64,000 nt of DNA. Origin: Chitinophaga filiformis (GTDB lineage: Bacteria; Bacteroidota; Bacteroidia; Chitinophagales; Chitinophagaceae). This document shows, piece after piece, positions 19,265 through 28,263 of this stretch. How positions within the stretch are numbered: position 1 is the stretch's first letter; every line of letters starts with the position of its first letter. The DNA is taken from the NCBI RefSeq assembly GCF_900102545.1, contig NZ_FNBN01000002.1, forward strand, positions 966,264-1,030,263, read 5' to 3'. The notes beneath the pieces were generated by a model. The model saw only the letters and a program-made list of their open reading frames with translations. It had not been told where the DNA came from and did not search any database. Both the position numbers and the translations under genes were made by a program.

Positions 19265-19346
19265 ACCGCTTTGATACCGCTCATCTTACGTTGATCTTAC
19301 GTTCATGAACGTAGGATCAACGTAAGATGAGCGGTATCAAAGCGGT
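19265..19346. repeat. 82-bp near-perfect palindrome (hairpin 1)
   Basis: Two 41-bp arms meet with no loop at 19305/19306 and match at 40 of 41 positions. The arm begins ACCGCTTTGATACCGCTC and the centre is TACGTTCATGAACGTA. The unit TATCAAAGCGG is repeated once more just outside the right arm (19346-19356). It lies after a complete terminator, so it is not the receptor terminator. Confidence 0.95.
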
Positions 19347-19431
19347 ATCAAAGCGGACACTGATCCTGATTTCGTACCAAATACATACTATACAGAAACC
19401 CGGAGTGTTGATTCGTATGATCTTCGATACA

Positions 19432-19517
19432 GATTCGCTCGAGTTAGCCTCATCCTCCCTTAATCTTCCGTTCAGAAAGGGAAGATTAAGGGAGGATGAG
19501 GCTAACTCGAGCGAATC
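19432..19517. repeat. 86-bp perfect hairpin (hairpin 2)
   Basis: Two perfectly complementary 38-bp arms (19432-19469 and 19480-19517; the arm begins GATTCGCTCGAGTTAGCC) around a 10-base loop, GTTCAGAAAG. The inner part ATCTTCCGTTCA resembles ATCTTACGTTCA of hairpin 1, so the two may belong to one family of elements. There is no T-tract, so it is not an ordinary terminator. Confidence 0.95.
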
Positions 19518-19931
19518 TCCACCGAACGTCGAGCTTATATTGCCCCGGAAAAAACCAGATTGTCTTATTGAACGCCTTCGATCTAAAAACACCACAATAA
19601 TGTGAAAATCAATCATTTAAATAACATCAAGTAAAGGTAAAAATGCGTATTTTCCGCATGACTTTTCTACTTAGCTTTGTGATGTATTCATAATCATTCC
19701 TGCCAATCTTCCTGAGTTAGTTTAGCATTATTTCGAATAATCCGCGTTATCAACGCGTCCGGATAAACATTGTATTTCCTTATTGGGTAAGGCGCCTGGC
19801 AGCTTCCACATTACTAAGCGCAATGACCGAAGGGAGATCATAATAAATTCAACTGGCTGTTGAATGCAGCACGATAAGCATCTGCAAACAGGAAACGTTC
19901 TTTGACATATTGTATCTTGTAAACAATAAAA
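19518..19931. other. Gene-free intergenic region
   Basis: No ORF with convincing coding character. Short frames here read through or beside the palindromes, or lack any recognisable motif. I see no transposase remnant, tRNA or known riboswitch. Confidence 0.5.
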
Positions 19932-19959
19932 AACCGCCTCACTTTTCAATGAGACGGTT
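19932..19959 (-). terminator. Terminator of the GH20 gene
   Basis: Read on the minus strand, AACCGTCTCA pairs with TGAGGCGGTT (one G-U pair) around an 8-base loop and is followed by a T-run. It lies 24 bp after the hexosaminidase stop codon. Confidence 0.85.
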
Positions 19960-19983
19960 CTAATTCTTTTTGCATTCAATTGC

Positions 19984-22302
19984 TTATTTCCGTTGGAACC
20001 AGGCATCAGGAACCTGCTGGATCTTACCTCCATTCACCCTGTATTCCAGCTTCAGCGTATAACCGCCACCACCTTCAACAAACAGCAGTTCGAACGGATG
20101 CAGGCCTTTCTGCAAAGCTACCTGTCCGCTCTTCTGTACAGGCGCATGCCAGCCGTCATTATCGACGACCTTATCCCCTTCTATATTGAGAATAGCGCCA
20201 TCATCCGCTGTCAGGAAGAAGCTATAGATAGCTGTTTCAGGAACGTCGATATAACCGGTCAGCTTAGCACCAAAGGCTTTACCGCCTTTACCCATTCCTT
20301 CAGGAATGATCGCGTTATTGACGTTTACAATGCTATCTGCTGTTGCCGGCAGTTTAGCTGCACTCTTATAGGAGCCGTTGAAATACTGCAGCTGCAAACC
20401 ACTCTGTAAGCCGCTTACAGTCACCGGTTGGAAGAATGACTGCTGACGGTAATTCAGCGTATAAATATCGCTCATGCTACCGGAAGGACTGAAAGAAGCT
20501 AGCTTGATCGTACCTGGACCCGGAATAATGTAAGCCTCCGGCAATGCAGGAGATTTCATTGTAGGTGCAGTACCATCAGTAGTATATCGGATAGTGATAT
20601 CCGGAGCTGGTTTCTCCAGTTTCAATACGGTTTTACCTACCAGTACGTTATCGTCAGTAAAACCATCCAGATCAGGCATACGATAATGTACTTTCAGGCG
20701 GTCCAGTCGTTTATACTGACTGTTTAATCTTTTCAGGTAGTTGTCGTAATCCTGGCGGTTTGTCCACAGTACTTCAGCAAGCGCTGTCATACGTGGCATG
20801 AACATGAAGTCAGCACGTTTCTCAGAAGGGATCCATTCTGTCCAGATGTTTGCCTGTGCACCAATGATCACCTTTGCTTCTTCCGGTGTCAGCCCTTTAG
20901 GGATTGGGTTGAAATGATAGACATTGGAGACTGAATTACGGTCAGGGATACCATCGAAGTATAGCGGATTACCCGGTGTCATGATCACGGTATTGCCGTT
21001 CTTCGCTGCTTTCACAGGAGCATCAGGTACCCAGCTGCGCCAATACATCAGGACTGCAGTAGGGCTGATACCGCCTTCCAGAATCTCATCCCAGCCAATC
21101 AGCTTTTTGCCTTTGGAATTAAAGAACTTCTCCATTCTCTTTACGAAGTAGCTTTGCAGCTCTTCAACGGTAGAGAGATTGTTGGCTTTCATCACCGCTT
21201 CACATGCGGGCGATTTTGCCCAGGTGCTTTTTTCTACTTCATCAGCGCCCAGGTGAACATATTCTGAAGGGAAGAGAGCGAAGATCTCTGAGTATACATT
21301 CTCTGCAAATTCAAAGGTTGATTCATTACATGGGCAGATCGGTGTGGTAAACAGCGGGCCCCAGGTAGAACCACCTACACAGCTCAGATAGGGATAAGAC
21401 TTGATAGCTGCCATCATGTGACCAGGCATATCTATCTCAGGAATGACATCTATGTGACGGGCTGCCGCATAGGCAATCACATCTTTCATCTGCGCCTGTG
21501 TATAGAAACCCCCATAGAGGGTTTTGCCATTCTTCTGGATGATATGGGATTTATCGATCTCCATATCAGGATTGGTTTTCGCCTTCTGCATACATACGGA
21601 GTCCTGGTTGTTGAATTCTCTCCAGGCGCCCTGTTCTGTCAGCAGCGGATATTTCTTGATCTCAATACGCCAGCCCTGATCGTCTGTCAGGTGGATATGA
21701 AACTTGTTCATTTTATACAATGCAAGCAGGTCGATGAACTTCTTCAGGTAATCAACGGAGAAGAAGTGCCTGGATACATCCAGGTGCATACCACGCCAGG
21801 TATAAGCAGGATGATCGGTGATCTGTACCGCCGGCACAGTGATCTTAGCCAGTTTTCCGGCTTTCACACCTTCAATGATAGACGGCATCAGCTGGCGGAC
21901 AGTCTGCACAGCACGGAACATGCCGGTCGGCGTCTTTGCAGCAATCACCAGTTGCTGTGGCGTTACGTCCAGGGTATAATCTTCTTCACCTGTCAGCTGA
22001 TCATTTTGCTTCAGGACGATAGTACCTGTACCTGCTTTAGCGGCAACAGGCAAAGTCTTTCCCAGTCCCTGTTTTACCAGCGCCTGCAATTGCGCAGCTT
22101 CATTACTGAAAAACGTCTTGTTGGCTGGTAATACCAGTTTGGTATTCGCAGTGATCACAAATTCACCCTGACGGGGCACCAGTTCCTGCGGATAAGGGAC
22201 TAAAGCATAACGTGCAGGGTTTGCCTCCTGCGCCCGTGCACCAGATGCACTAAATAGTGCGCAAAGTACCACAACGCCTGTAAGCCTGAATGGTTTGAAC
22301 AT
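19984..22302 (-). CDS. Beta-N-acetylhexosaminidase, GH20, with PA14-like C-terminus
   Basis: About 772 aa from the ATG at 22302; two upstream in-frame ATGs would delay the signal peptide MFKPFRLTGVVVLCALFSAS. Residues about 30-160 form the GH20b-type N-terminal domain (LVPYPQELVPRQGEFVITAN). The catalytic TIM barrel follows, with FHIHLTDDQGWRIEIKKYPL and HLGADEVEKSTW; the Asp-Glu pair in GADE is the catalytic pair for substrate-assisted hydrolysis of terminal GlcNAc/GalNAc. The C-terminal 140 residues are PA14-like (YSFFLTADDGAILNIEGDKV, FVEGGGGYTLKLEY), probably glycan binding. Secreted or periplasmic; likely acts on chitin oligosaccharides or host/fungal glycans. Its own terminator follows, so it is probably monocistronic. 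Confidence 0.93.
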   Translation of the reverse strand: MFKPFRLTGVVVLCALFSASGARAQEANPARYALVPYPQELVPRQGEFVITANTKLVLPANKTFFSNEAAQLQALVKQGLGKTLPVAAKAGTGTIVLKQNDQLTGEEDYTLDVTPQQLVIAAKTPTGMFRAVQTVRQLMPSIIEGVKAGKLAKITVPAVQITDHPAYTWRGMHLDVSRHFFSVDYLKKFIDLLALYKMNKFHIHLTDDQGWRIEIKKYPLLTEQGAWREFNNQDSVCMQKAKTNPDMEIDKSHIIQKNGKTLYGGFYTQAQMKDVIAYAAARHIDVIPEIDMPGHMMAAIKSYPYLSCVGGSTWGPLFTTPICPCNESTFEFAENVYSEIFALFPSEYVHLGADEVEKSTWAKSPACEAVMKANNLSTVEELQSYFVKRMEKFFNSKGKKLIGWDEILEGGISPTAVLMYWRSWVPDAPVKAAKNGNTVIMTPGNPLYFDGIPDRNSVSNVYHFNPIPKGLTPEEAKVIIGAQANIWTEWIPSEKRADFMFMPRMTALAEVLWTNRQDYDNYLKRLNSQYKRLDRLKVHYRMPDLDGFTDDNVLVGKTVLKLEKPAPDITIRYTTDGTAPTMKSPALPEAYIIPGPGTIKLASFSPSGSMSDIYTLNYRQQSFFQPVTVSGLQSGLQLQYFNGSYKSAAKLPATADSIVNVNNAIIPEGMGKGGKAFGAKLTGYIDVPETAIYSFFLTADDGAILNIEGDKVVDNDGWHAPVQKSGQVALQKGLHPFELLFVEGGGGYTLKLEYRVNGGKIQQVPDAWFQRK

Positions 22303-22380
22303 AATAGATTCTTTAAGCATGATAATGGAAGCCAGCAAAATAGCAAGAATCTCAACAGTAAACTGATGCCATATTGCTCA

Positions 22381-23016
22381 TTACTGCGGTAATATTGACG
22401 CCTCGGGCTGCCAGTTTTCGATCTTCAACAGGCGGAAAAATTCCGCTTCTTCCATTTCCTTTACGCCTCCCGGTGGCAGATCGCCCAGCTCCAGGTCCTC
22501 TATGGATACACGTATGAGGCGGTCGCAGTGGTGCCTGATGGCTGACGTCATCTTACGTACCTGGTGATATTTACCTTCGGTAAGTGTGATCAGCAGCCAG
22601 GAATGTGGCAGGAATTCTTTCAGTGGATACTGCTCTCTTGGTTTAATATAAGGTGGTTTTTCCACGATCTCCACCTGACAGGGAGTGGTTACCCAGTCTA
22701 CACCGCCTTTGATACGGATGGTGACACCCTGCTGTAATTGTTCAACTGTCTCCTGGCTCACAATATTTTTCACCATGACCAGGTAAGTCCTTTTATGCGG
22801 CTGCTCACTTTCAAATAACAGGCGGGTTACCTTTTTGTTGGTAGTGAGGATGAGTAATCCTTCGGAATGATTGTCAAGTCGTCCGACGGCATGTGTACCT
22901 TCGGGGAAGTCAAAGTCAAGGTCTCCCAGCAGCCTGACCTTGTCGGGGCTGATAAACTGGGAGACCATGTTGTATGGTTTATTGATGATAAAATACCGGT
23001 GACCGCTGTTGCTCAT
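22381..23016 (-). CDS. rRNA pseudouridine synthase, RsuA/RluE family
   Basis: 211 aa. It has the RsuA/RluE core with the catalytic Asp in GRLDNHSEGLLILT, the usual KRTYLVMVKN strand and the C-terminal LTEGKYHQVRKM motif. There is no N-terminal S4 domain, which fits the RluE-type (23S rRNA U2457) rather than RsuA or RluB, which carry one. Converts a specific uridine of rRNA to pseudouridine in the cytosol. It is transcribed away from the GH127 gene and only loosely spaced from the GH20 gene. Confidence 0.88.
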   Translation of the reverse strand: MSNSGHRYFIINKPYNMVSQFISPDKVRLLGDLDFDFPEGTHAVGRLDNHSEGLLILTTNKKVTRLLFESEQPHKRTYLVMVKNIVSQETVEQLQQGVTIRIKGGVDWVTTPCQVEIVEKPPYIKPREQYPLKEFLPHSWLLITLTEGKYHQVRKMTSAIRHHCDRLIRVSIEDLELGDLPPGGVKEMEEAEFFRLLKIENWQPEASILPQ

Positions 23017-23122
23017 TTTTAATTTATTTCAGATAAAATCTGACCAATTCTGATTAATATATTTCCATCATGCTCTGATAACTATCAATAATTTTAGCCA
23101 TTGCCAAAATCGTCTTCATTGT

Positions 23123-25525
23123 ATGAAATTATTTGCTATCATTTTCGCACCACTGGCTGGTATCAGCATATTGGCACAGGCCCAGTTGAAAAAAGACTAT
23201 CCCATACAGCCTGTTGCTTTTACCCAGGTGCATGTGACCGATAACTTCTGGGCGCCAAAAATACGTGTTAATGCCGACGTCACAATACCCTATACGTTGG
23301 AACAATGTAAGCGCACCGGCAGGATCGATAATTTCAAACGGGCTGCCCACGTCTTACCGGCCGATACAATGACGGAATATACCTTCGACGATACTGACCT
23401 CTACAAAGTGATAGAAGGCGCCTCCTACGGTCTGCAAATGAAGAAAAACCCGGAACTGGAACGGTACCTGGATACCCTGATCGCTATCATCGGCGCAGCC
23501 CAGGAAAAAGACGGGTACTTATACACCTTCCGCACCATGAATGCGCCGAAACCACACCCGTGGATCGGTACTAAAAGATGGGAAGAAGAGGAAGACCTCA
23601 GCCATGAATTATACAACTCCGGTCATCTGTTCGAAGCGGCGGTGGCTCACTATCAGGCCACCGGCAAAAGGAACCTGCTGGACATTGCGATAAAAAATGC
23701 AGACCTGCTGGTAAAGACATTCGGCTTCGGAAAAGAGGAACGTTTCCCGGGTCACCAGATAGTGGAAACAGGATTGACAAAAATGTACCGGGTAACCGGC
23801 AATAAATCCTACCTGGACCTGGCGAAGTTCTTCCTGGATGTGCGCGGACCAGGCAAAAAATACAGCGGTGAATATAACCAGTCATACAAAAAAGTGGTTG
23901 ATCAGCATGAAGCTGTAGGCCATGCCGTACGGGCTACTTATATGTACACCGGTATGGCCGATGTAGCGGCATTGACGGGCGATCAACAATACCTGCACGC
24001 CATCGACGACATCTGGCATGACGTAGTGGAAAGGAAACTGTACATCACTGGAGGCATTGGGGCTACCGGTAATGGCGAGGCATTTGGCAAACCCTATGAG
24101 TTGCCGAACATGTCTGCCTATGCGGAGACCTGCGCTGCCATTGCCAATGTTTACTGGAACAGCAGGATGTTCCTGTTGCACGGCGATGCGAAATATATCG
24201 ACATCCTGGAGCGTACGTTGTACAATGGACTATTGTCAGGCGTATCCCTGAGTGGGGACCGGTTTTTCTACCCTAATCCCCTGGCCTCTATGGGACAACA
24301 CCAGCGTAGTGCCTGGTTCGGATGCGCCTGTTGTATCTCCAATATGACACGCTTTCTGCCCTCTATGCCGGGATATATCTATGCACAGAATAAGAATGAT
24401 CTGTACGTGAACCTGTTCGTGGGAAATACCGCCGACATCCAGTTGCCAGCGGGAAAAGTCAGCATCACGCAGCAGACGAACTATCCCTGGGATGGAAAAG
24501 TAAACATCAGCGTTAAACCAGCCCGCACGGAAGCTTTTGCGCTGCATGTGCGCATTCCGGAATGGGCACAAGGGAAACCCGTACCCGGCAATCTTTATTT
24601 CGATACAGACAGCACAGCTAAAAAAATGGAGATCCTGCTGAATGGTAAGTCCGTGAAATATGATTTGGTAAAAGGTTATGCTGTTATACAGCGTACCTGG
24701 AAAGTGGGCGATAATATCAGCCTGGAATTCCCTATGCAGGTACAGAAAGTGCTTGCGAACAGCGCTGTAAAAAGCGATACCAACCGCTTTGCGCTGGAAC
24801 GTGGTCCGCTGATGTATTGCCTGGAAGGTCCGGACAATAAAGACGCTACCGTACAGAATATCGTGGTAGACAAAAATGCGGTAGTCAATGCAGTATATAA
24901 GCCCAATTTGCTCAACGGTGTAACCGTACTGGAAATGCAGGGTACCTCCACCAGCAGGCAATTAAACTCCGACCAGCTGGTTAGTTCAACGCAGGAAGTC
25001 ACTGCCATCCCCTATTATTCCTGGGCCAACCGCGGTCCTTCGGAAATGACGGTATGGATACCTTATGAGGCATCTGCAGCACGGCCCAAACCAGCGCCGA
25101 CCATTGCCTCAAAAAGTAAAGTCAGCGCATCTGTGGCGAATAAACGCATGTTAATTGCCCTGAACGATCAGTATCAGCCATCAGACTCCCACGATAATAA
25201 TTCTATGTACCTCCACTGGTGGCCTAAACACAATACACTGGAATGGGTACAGTATGATTTTGACCAGGAATATACCGTATCGGAGTCACAGGTATACTGG
25301 TACGACGACAGTCCGTTTGGAGATTGCCGTATACCTGCCTCCTGGCGTATACTGTATAAACAGGGTGACCAATGGGTTCCGGTAAAGAACGTCACTCCCT
25401 ATACGGTTACAAAAGATAAATACGACAGCGTGCGCTTTGAACCGGTGAAAACCACAGCACTAAAGCTCGAAGTACAATTACCTGCAGAAAATGCGTCAGG
25501 CATTCATGAATGGATTGTGAAATGA
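23123..25525 (+). CDS. GH127-family beta-L-arabinofuranosidase-like glycosidase
   Basis: 800 aa with signal peptide (MKLFAIIFAPLAGISILAQA). The GH127/DUF1680 core begins at FTQVHVTDNFWAPKIRVN. The (alpha/alpha)6 barrel carries the family Cys cluster FGCACCISNMTRFLP, where Cys residues coordinate zinc and one is the nucleophile in characterised members, and the upstream YAETCAAIAN motif. After about residue 520 come beta-sandwich domains. The last 130 residues resemble an F5/8-type (discoidin) domain (LEWVQYDFDQEYTVSESQVY). Probably releases arabinofuranose from plant glycans, although several GH127 members have other substrates. No partner polysaccharide-utilisation genes adjoin it. Confidence 0.9.
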   Translation: MKLFAIIFAPLAGISILAQAQLKKDYPIQPVAFTQVHVTDNFWAPKIRVNADVTIPYTLEQCKRTGRIDNFKRAAHVLPADTMTEYTFDDTDLYKVIEGASYGLQMKKNPELERYLDTLIAIIGAAQEKDGYLYTFRTMNAPKPHPWIGTKRWEEEEDLSHELYNSGHLFEAAVAHYQATGKRNLLDIAIKNADLLVKTFGFGKEERFPGHQIVETGLTKMYRVTGNKSYLDLAKFFLDVRGPGKKYSGEYNQSYKKVVDQHEAVGHAVRATYMYTGMADVAALTGDQQYLHAIDDIWHDVVERKLYITGGIGATGNGEAFGKPYELPNMSAYAETCAAIANVYWNSRMFLLHGDAKYIDILERTLYNGLLSGVSLSGDRFFYPNPLASMGQHQRSAWFGCACCISNMTRFLPSMPGYIYAQNKNDLYVNLFVGNTADIQLPAGKVSITQQTNYPWDGKVNISVKPARTEAFALHVRIPEWAQGKPVPGNLYFDTDSTAKKMEILLNGKSVKYDLVKGYAVIQRTWKVGDNISLEFPMQVQKVLANSAVKSDTNRFALERGPLMYCLEGPDNKDATVQNIVVDKNAVVNAVYKPNLLNGVTVLEMQGTSTSRQLNSDQLVSSTQEVTAIPYYSWANRGPSEMTVWIPYEASAARPKPAPTIASKSKVSASVANKRMLIALNDQYQPSDSHDNNSMYLHWWPKHNTLEWVQYDFDQEYTVSESQVYWYDDSPFGDCRIPASWRILYKQGDQWVPVKNVTPYTVTKDKYDSVRFEPVKTTALKLEVQLPAENASGIHEWIVK

Positions 25526-25554
25526 CTAAAATTTTTAGCTAATATTGCAGTGCT

Positions 25555-26376
25555 ATGTCACTGCAAATTACGTCACTCAATTCGGGCAGCAACGGAAACT
25601 GTTATTATGTCGGGAATGCAAAGGAAGCTGTCCTGATAGATGCAGGTATATCCTGCAGGGAAACGGAAAGACGGATGAAACGCCTGGGATTACGGATGGA
25701 TAGTGTCAAAGCGATCTTCATTTCACATGAACATTCTGATCATATCCGGGGACTGGAAGTCTTATCAAGGAAATACAGTCTGCCGGTATATATTACGGAA
25801 AACACCATGCATCATGGTAACCTGAACCTCGATGCGCTTTATGTACGGAGATTCGACGAATATGCGCCTATCTCCGTAGGTGATCTGAGCGTTACTGCCT
25901 TCCCGAAATTTCATGACGCCATAGAGCCTCGTAGTTTCATGATCAGCTGCCAGGATATCCGGATAGGTGTATTTACAGATATCGGCGCTCCCTGCGATCA
26001 TCTGATCCGACACTTCCAGCAATGCCACGCCGCTTTCCTGGAAGCCAACTACGATGAGCAGATGCTGGAGAAAGGCAGATACCCTTTTTATCTGAAAAAA
26101 CGTATCCGCGGGGGGAAAGGCCACCTGTCCAATACACAGGCGCTGGAACTGTTCAAAGCTCATAAGCCTCCTTTTATGAGTCACCTCCTGTTATCTCACC
26201 TTTCCCGGGATAACAATAACCCTGAGCTGGTACTCGAACTCTTCCGTCCGCATGCAGGACGAACACAGGTCATCGTCGCTTCCCGCGACGTAGAAACAGC
26301 TGTTTATCATATCAGCAGCAATTATCAGCCACCAGCTCCTAAAGTAGAATACGTACAGGGCCAACTCGCTTTCTAA
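25555..26376 (+). CDS. MBL-fold metallo-hydrolase, WalJ/YycJ-like
   Basis: 273 aa cytosolic protein. The metallo-beta-lactamase signature FISHEHSDHIRGLEVLS gives the HxHxDH zinc ligands; further ligands are probably in KFHDAIEP, FTDIG and LLSHLSRDNN. The opening LQITSLNSGSNGNCYYVG is characteristic of the YycJ/WalJ subfamily, whose members are DNA exonuclease-like or link DNA replication and cell-wall signalling. It begins 29 bp after the GH127 gene; functional linkage with it is doubtful. Confidence 0.85.
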   Translation: MSLQITSLNSGSNGNCYYVGNAKEAVLIDAGISCRETERRMKRLGLRMDSVKAIFISHEHSDHIRGLEVLSRKYSLPVYITENTMHHGNLNLDALYVRRFDEYAPISVGDLSVTAFPKFHDAIEPRSFMISCQDIRIGVFTDIGAPCDHLIRHFQQCHAAFLEANYDEQMLEKGRYPFYLKKRIRGGKGHLSNTQALELFKAHKPPFMSHLLLSHLSRDNNNPELVLELFRPHAGRTQVIVASRDVETAVYHISSNYQPPAPKVEYVQGQLAF

Positions 26377-26430
26377 CATATATCATATCTTCAACTAACG
26401 ATTGTCATATTTCATTTCCGCTCCCGCGGA

Positions 26431-26438
26431 TAATTTTG
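26431..26438 (+). promoter_or_regulatory. -7 promoter box TAATTTTG
   Basis: Exact match to the Bacteroidota TAnnTTTG box 24-31 bp before the ATG at 26462. It decides the start of the next gene, because the longer frame from 26402 would begin upstream of the promoter. A matching -33 box is not clear. Confidence 0.6.
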
Positions 26439-26461
26439 TAGTATCAATTAAACATTATACT

Positions 26462-27763
26462 ATGATTAATATGCCATATATCACAGCAGCAGAAGCCGTA
26501 AAATGTGTTCAATCCGGTAACCGGGTGTTCATTCATGGTAGCGCCGCTACGCCGGTGCACGTGCTCAGGGCTTTACAGAACAGGCATGCTGAACTGGAAA
26601 ACGTAGAGATTGTTAGCATTACTACATTAGGAGATGTAGATTTTGATAATCCTTTATACAGGGGAAGCTTTTTCATCAATTCATTGTTTGTTTCTGCTGC
26701 CAACCGGTCTGTCGTGAATAGTGACGACGGTGATTACGTGCCTGTCTTCCTCAGCCAGATTCCGCAATTGTTCAAGAGAAATATACTACCGCTGGATGTG
26801 GCTATTGTAACGGTATCTCCGCCTGATGATCACGGTTACTGTTCCCTTGGTACTTCTGTTGATATTGCCCGTGCTGCGGTCGATACAGCTAAATATGTGA
26901 TCGCACAGGTCAATCCGCTGATGCCGCGTACACACGGACAAGGATTTATTCATATGTCTAAATTCCATGCTGCGGTATGGCAGAAGGCAATGCTTCCTGA
27001 GATAGATTATTCCGTGCAATCAAGCGCGATTACAGAACAAATAGGCCGCAACATCGCAGAGCTGGTCGAAGATGGCGCTACCTTGCAACTGGGCATTGGC
27101 GGTATTCCAGACCAGGTGCTGAAGAATCTTGTGAATCATAAAAACCTTGGTTTACATACGGAAATGCTGTCTGATGGCGTAATACCGCTGATTGAAAAAG
27201 GAGTGATCAATAACAGTCTGAAGAAACTGAATATTGGTAAATCAGTAACCTCCTTTATGGTAGGGACCCGCAAGCTGTATGATTTTGTGAACGATAACCC
27301 GGCTTTGCGCGTAATGGATATCAGTTATGTGAATGATACTTCCATCATAAGGCAGAATCCTAAAGTTACTGCTATCAACAGTGCGATTGAGATAGATCTG
27401 ACCGGCCAGGTATGTGCGGACTCTATTGGCACATATCAGTATTCCGGTATCGGCGGACAAATGGACTTTATCCGGGGTGCGTCCCTGTCAGAGGGAGGTA
27501 AACCGATCATTGCCCTTCCTTCTGTTACCAATAAAGGCATTTCCCGTATCGTACCTTTTCTGAAAGAAGGCGCAGGCGTGGTAACCACAAGAGGCCACGT
27601 GCATTGGGTGATCACCGAGTATGGTACGACCGATCTGTTCGGAAAAAGCCTGAAACAACGTGCGAAGGCGCTGATAGAGATCGCCCATCCAGACCATAGA
27701 GAAGAACTGGACCGGGCTTATTTCGAGCGCTTTGTCAAAAAAGTAGTCCCAGCATTGATATAA
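26462..27763 (+). CDS. Acetyl-CoA hydrolase/CoA-transferase family protein
   Basis: 433 aa from the ATG at 26462. Member of the acetyl-CoA hydrolase/transferase (Cat1/AarC-type) family. Seen are GIGGIPDQVLKNLVNHKNLG, the catalytic-Glu segment NSAIEIDLTGQVCADS and GIGGQMDFIRGASLSEGG, then the C-terminal HVHWVITEYGTTDLFG. These enzymes move CoA between acyl groups (for example acetyl-CoA and succinate or 4-hydroxybutyrate) through a glutamyl-CoA intermediate in the cytosol; the exact donor and acceptor cannot be read here. Converges on the HxlR-type regulator with only 4 bp between stops. Confidence 0.9.
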   Translation: MINMPYITAAEAVKCVQSGNRVFIHGSAATPVHVLRALQNRHAELENVEIVSITTLGDVDFDNPLYRGSFFINSLFVSAANRSVVNSDDGDYVPVFLSQIPQLFKRNILPLDVAIVTVSPPDDHGYCSLGTSVDIARAAVDTAKYVIAQVNPLMPRTHGQGFIHMSKFHAAVWQKAMLPEIDYSVQSSAITEQIGRNIAELVEDGATLQLGIGGIPDQVLKNLVNHKNLGLHTEMLSDGVIPLIEKGVINNSLKKLNIGKSVTSFMVGTRKLYDFVNDNPALRVMDISYVNDTSIIRQNPKVTAINSAIEIDLTGQVCADSIGTYQYSGIGGQMDFIRGASLSEGGKPIIALPSVTNKGISRIVPFLKEGAGVVTTRGHVHWVITEYGTTDLFGKSLKQRAKALIEIAHPDHREELDRAYFERFVKKVVPALI

Positions 27764-27767
27764 CAGG

Positions 27768-28166
27768 TTAAAGATGGCTCAGTGCATCCTGTAGGTCTAA
27801 CTGATTTACGGGATGCATGATCCTTTTACGGTGGGCGCGTCCCCAGTTGGCCATCTCATCGATGATGGTTTCAAGCGTCTTGCCATATGGTGTTAACTCA
27901 TATTCAACAGTCACCGGTTTGGTATCGTACACCGTCCTTTTCACCAACTCGTTCATTTCCAGCTCCCGCAGCTCCTTCGAGAGCATTTTGGAACCTACAC
28001 CCTCCACTTCACGCTGTAACTCCATAAAACGCTTTTTGCCAAAACGCAGAGAGCCGATAATGGAGATCTTCCATTTCCCATTCAACACGTCCAAGGTGTC
28101 ATGGATGGCACGGAGGTGCTCCGTACACACTTCAGATTTTTCTGATGTTCCTGGTTTCTTGTTCAT
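27768..28166 (-). CDS. HxlR-family transcriptional regulator
   Basis: 132 aa from the ATG at 28166 (a GTG two codons upstream is also open). Winged-helix HxlR core: VLNGKWKISIIGSLRFGKKR, the recognition region VGSKMLSKELRELEMNELV and the wing TKPVTVEYELTPYGKTLE. A single Cys near the N terminus (SEVCTEH) is at the position used for thiol sensing by YodB/HypR-type members. It is divergent from a DsbA-family gene, and the 97-bp gap carries repeated ACTTTC half-sites, so it most likely controls that gene and itself in response to thiol or electrophile stress (inference). Confidence 0.88.
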   Translation of the reverse strand: MNKKPGTSEKSEVCTEHLRAIHDTLDVLNGKWKISIIGSLRFGKKRFMELQREVEGVGSKMLSKELRELEMNELVKRTVYDTKPVTVEYELTPYGKTLETIIDEMANWGRAHRKRIMHPVNQLDLQDALSHL

Positions 28167-28173
28167 AGTCACT

Positions 28174-28236
28174 TACTTTCCCCTGAGAAACTACTTTCTT
28201 TCGGGACACCACTTTCGAAAGTAAAGTATCTTTCGG
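28174..28236. promoter_or_regulatory. Candidate HxlR operator cluster
   Basis: Perfect 12-bp palindrome ACTTTCGAAAGT at 28211-28222 with further ACTTTC half-sites at 28175-28180 and 28193-28198 and a CTTTCGG-containing repeat at 28230-28236. TATCTTTC at 28227-28234 is a near match to the TAnnTTTG box for the rightward gene, so the palindrome would lie just upstream of it. Confidence 0.5.
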
Positions 28237-28263
28237 AACTTTACAAATCAAAAGAGGACTATT

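Noticed and set aside
19265..19517. CRISPR array or retron non-coding RNA
   Set aside because: Only two hairpins, no regular repeats and spacers, and no Cas or reverse transcriptase genes nearby.
19317..19616. Overlapping ORFs on both strands (19317-19616 minus, 19327-19605 plus) with an identical internal peptide
   Set aside because: The same peptide on both strands is a by-product of the perfect palindrome at 19432-19517; no start signal or family pattern.
19728..20033. 101-aa minus-strand ORF in the intergenic region and GH20 end
   Set aside because: Overlaps the end of the GH20 gene and the terminator; no resemblance to a transposase or other family.
24236..24961. 241-aa minus-strand ORF inside the GH127 gene
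   Set aside because: Shadow of a clear glycosidase gene; no signature motifs of its own.
26402..26461. Upstream start for the CoA-transferase gene
   Set aside because: It lies before an exact TAnnTTTG promoter box at 26431-26438; the ATG at 26462 fits family length.
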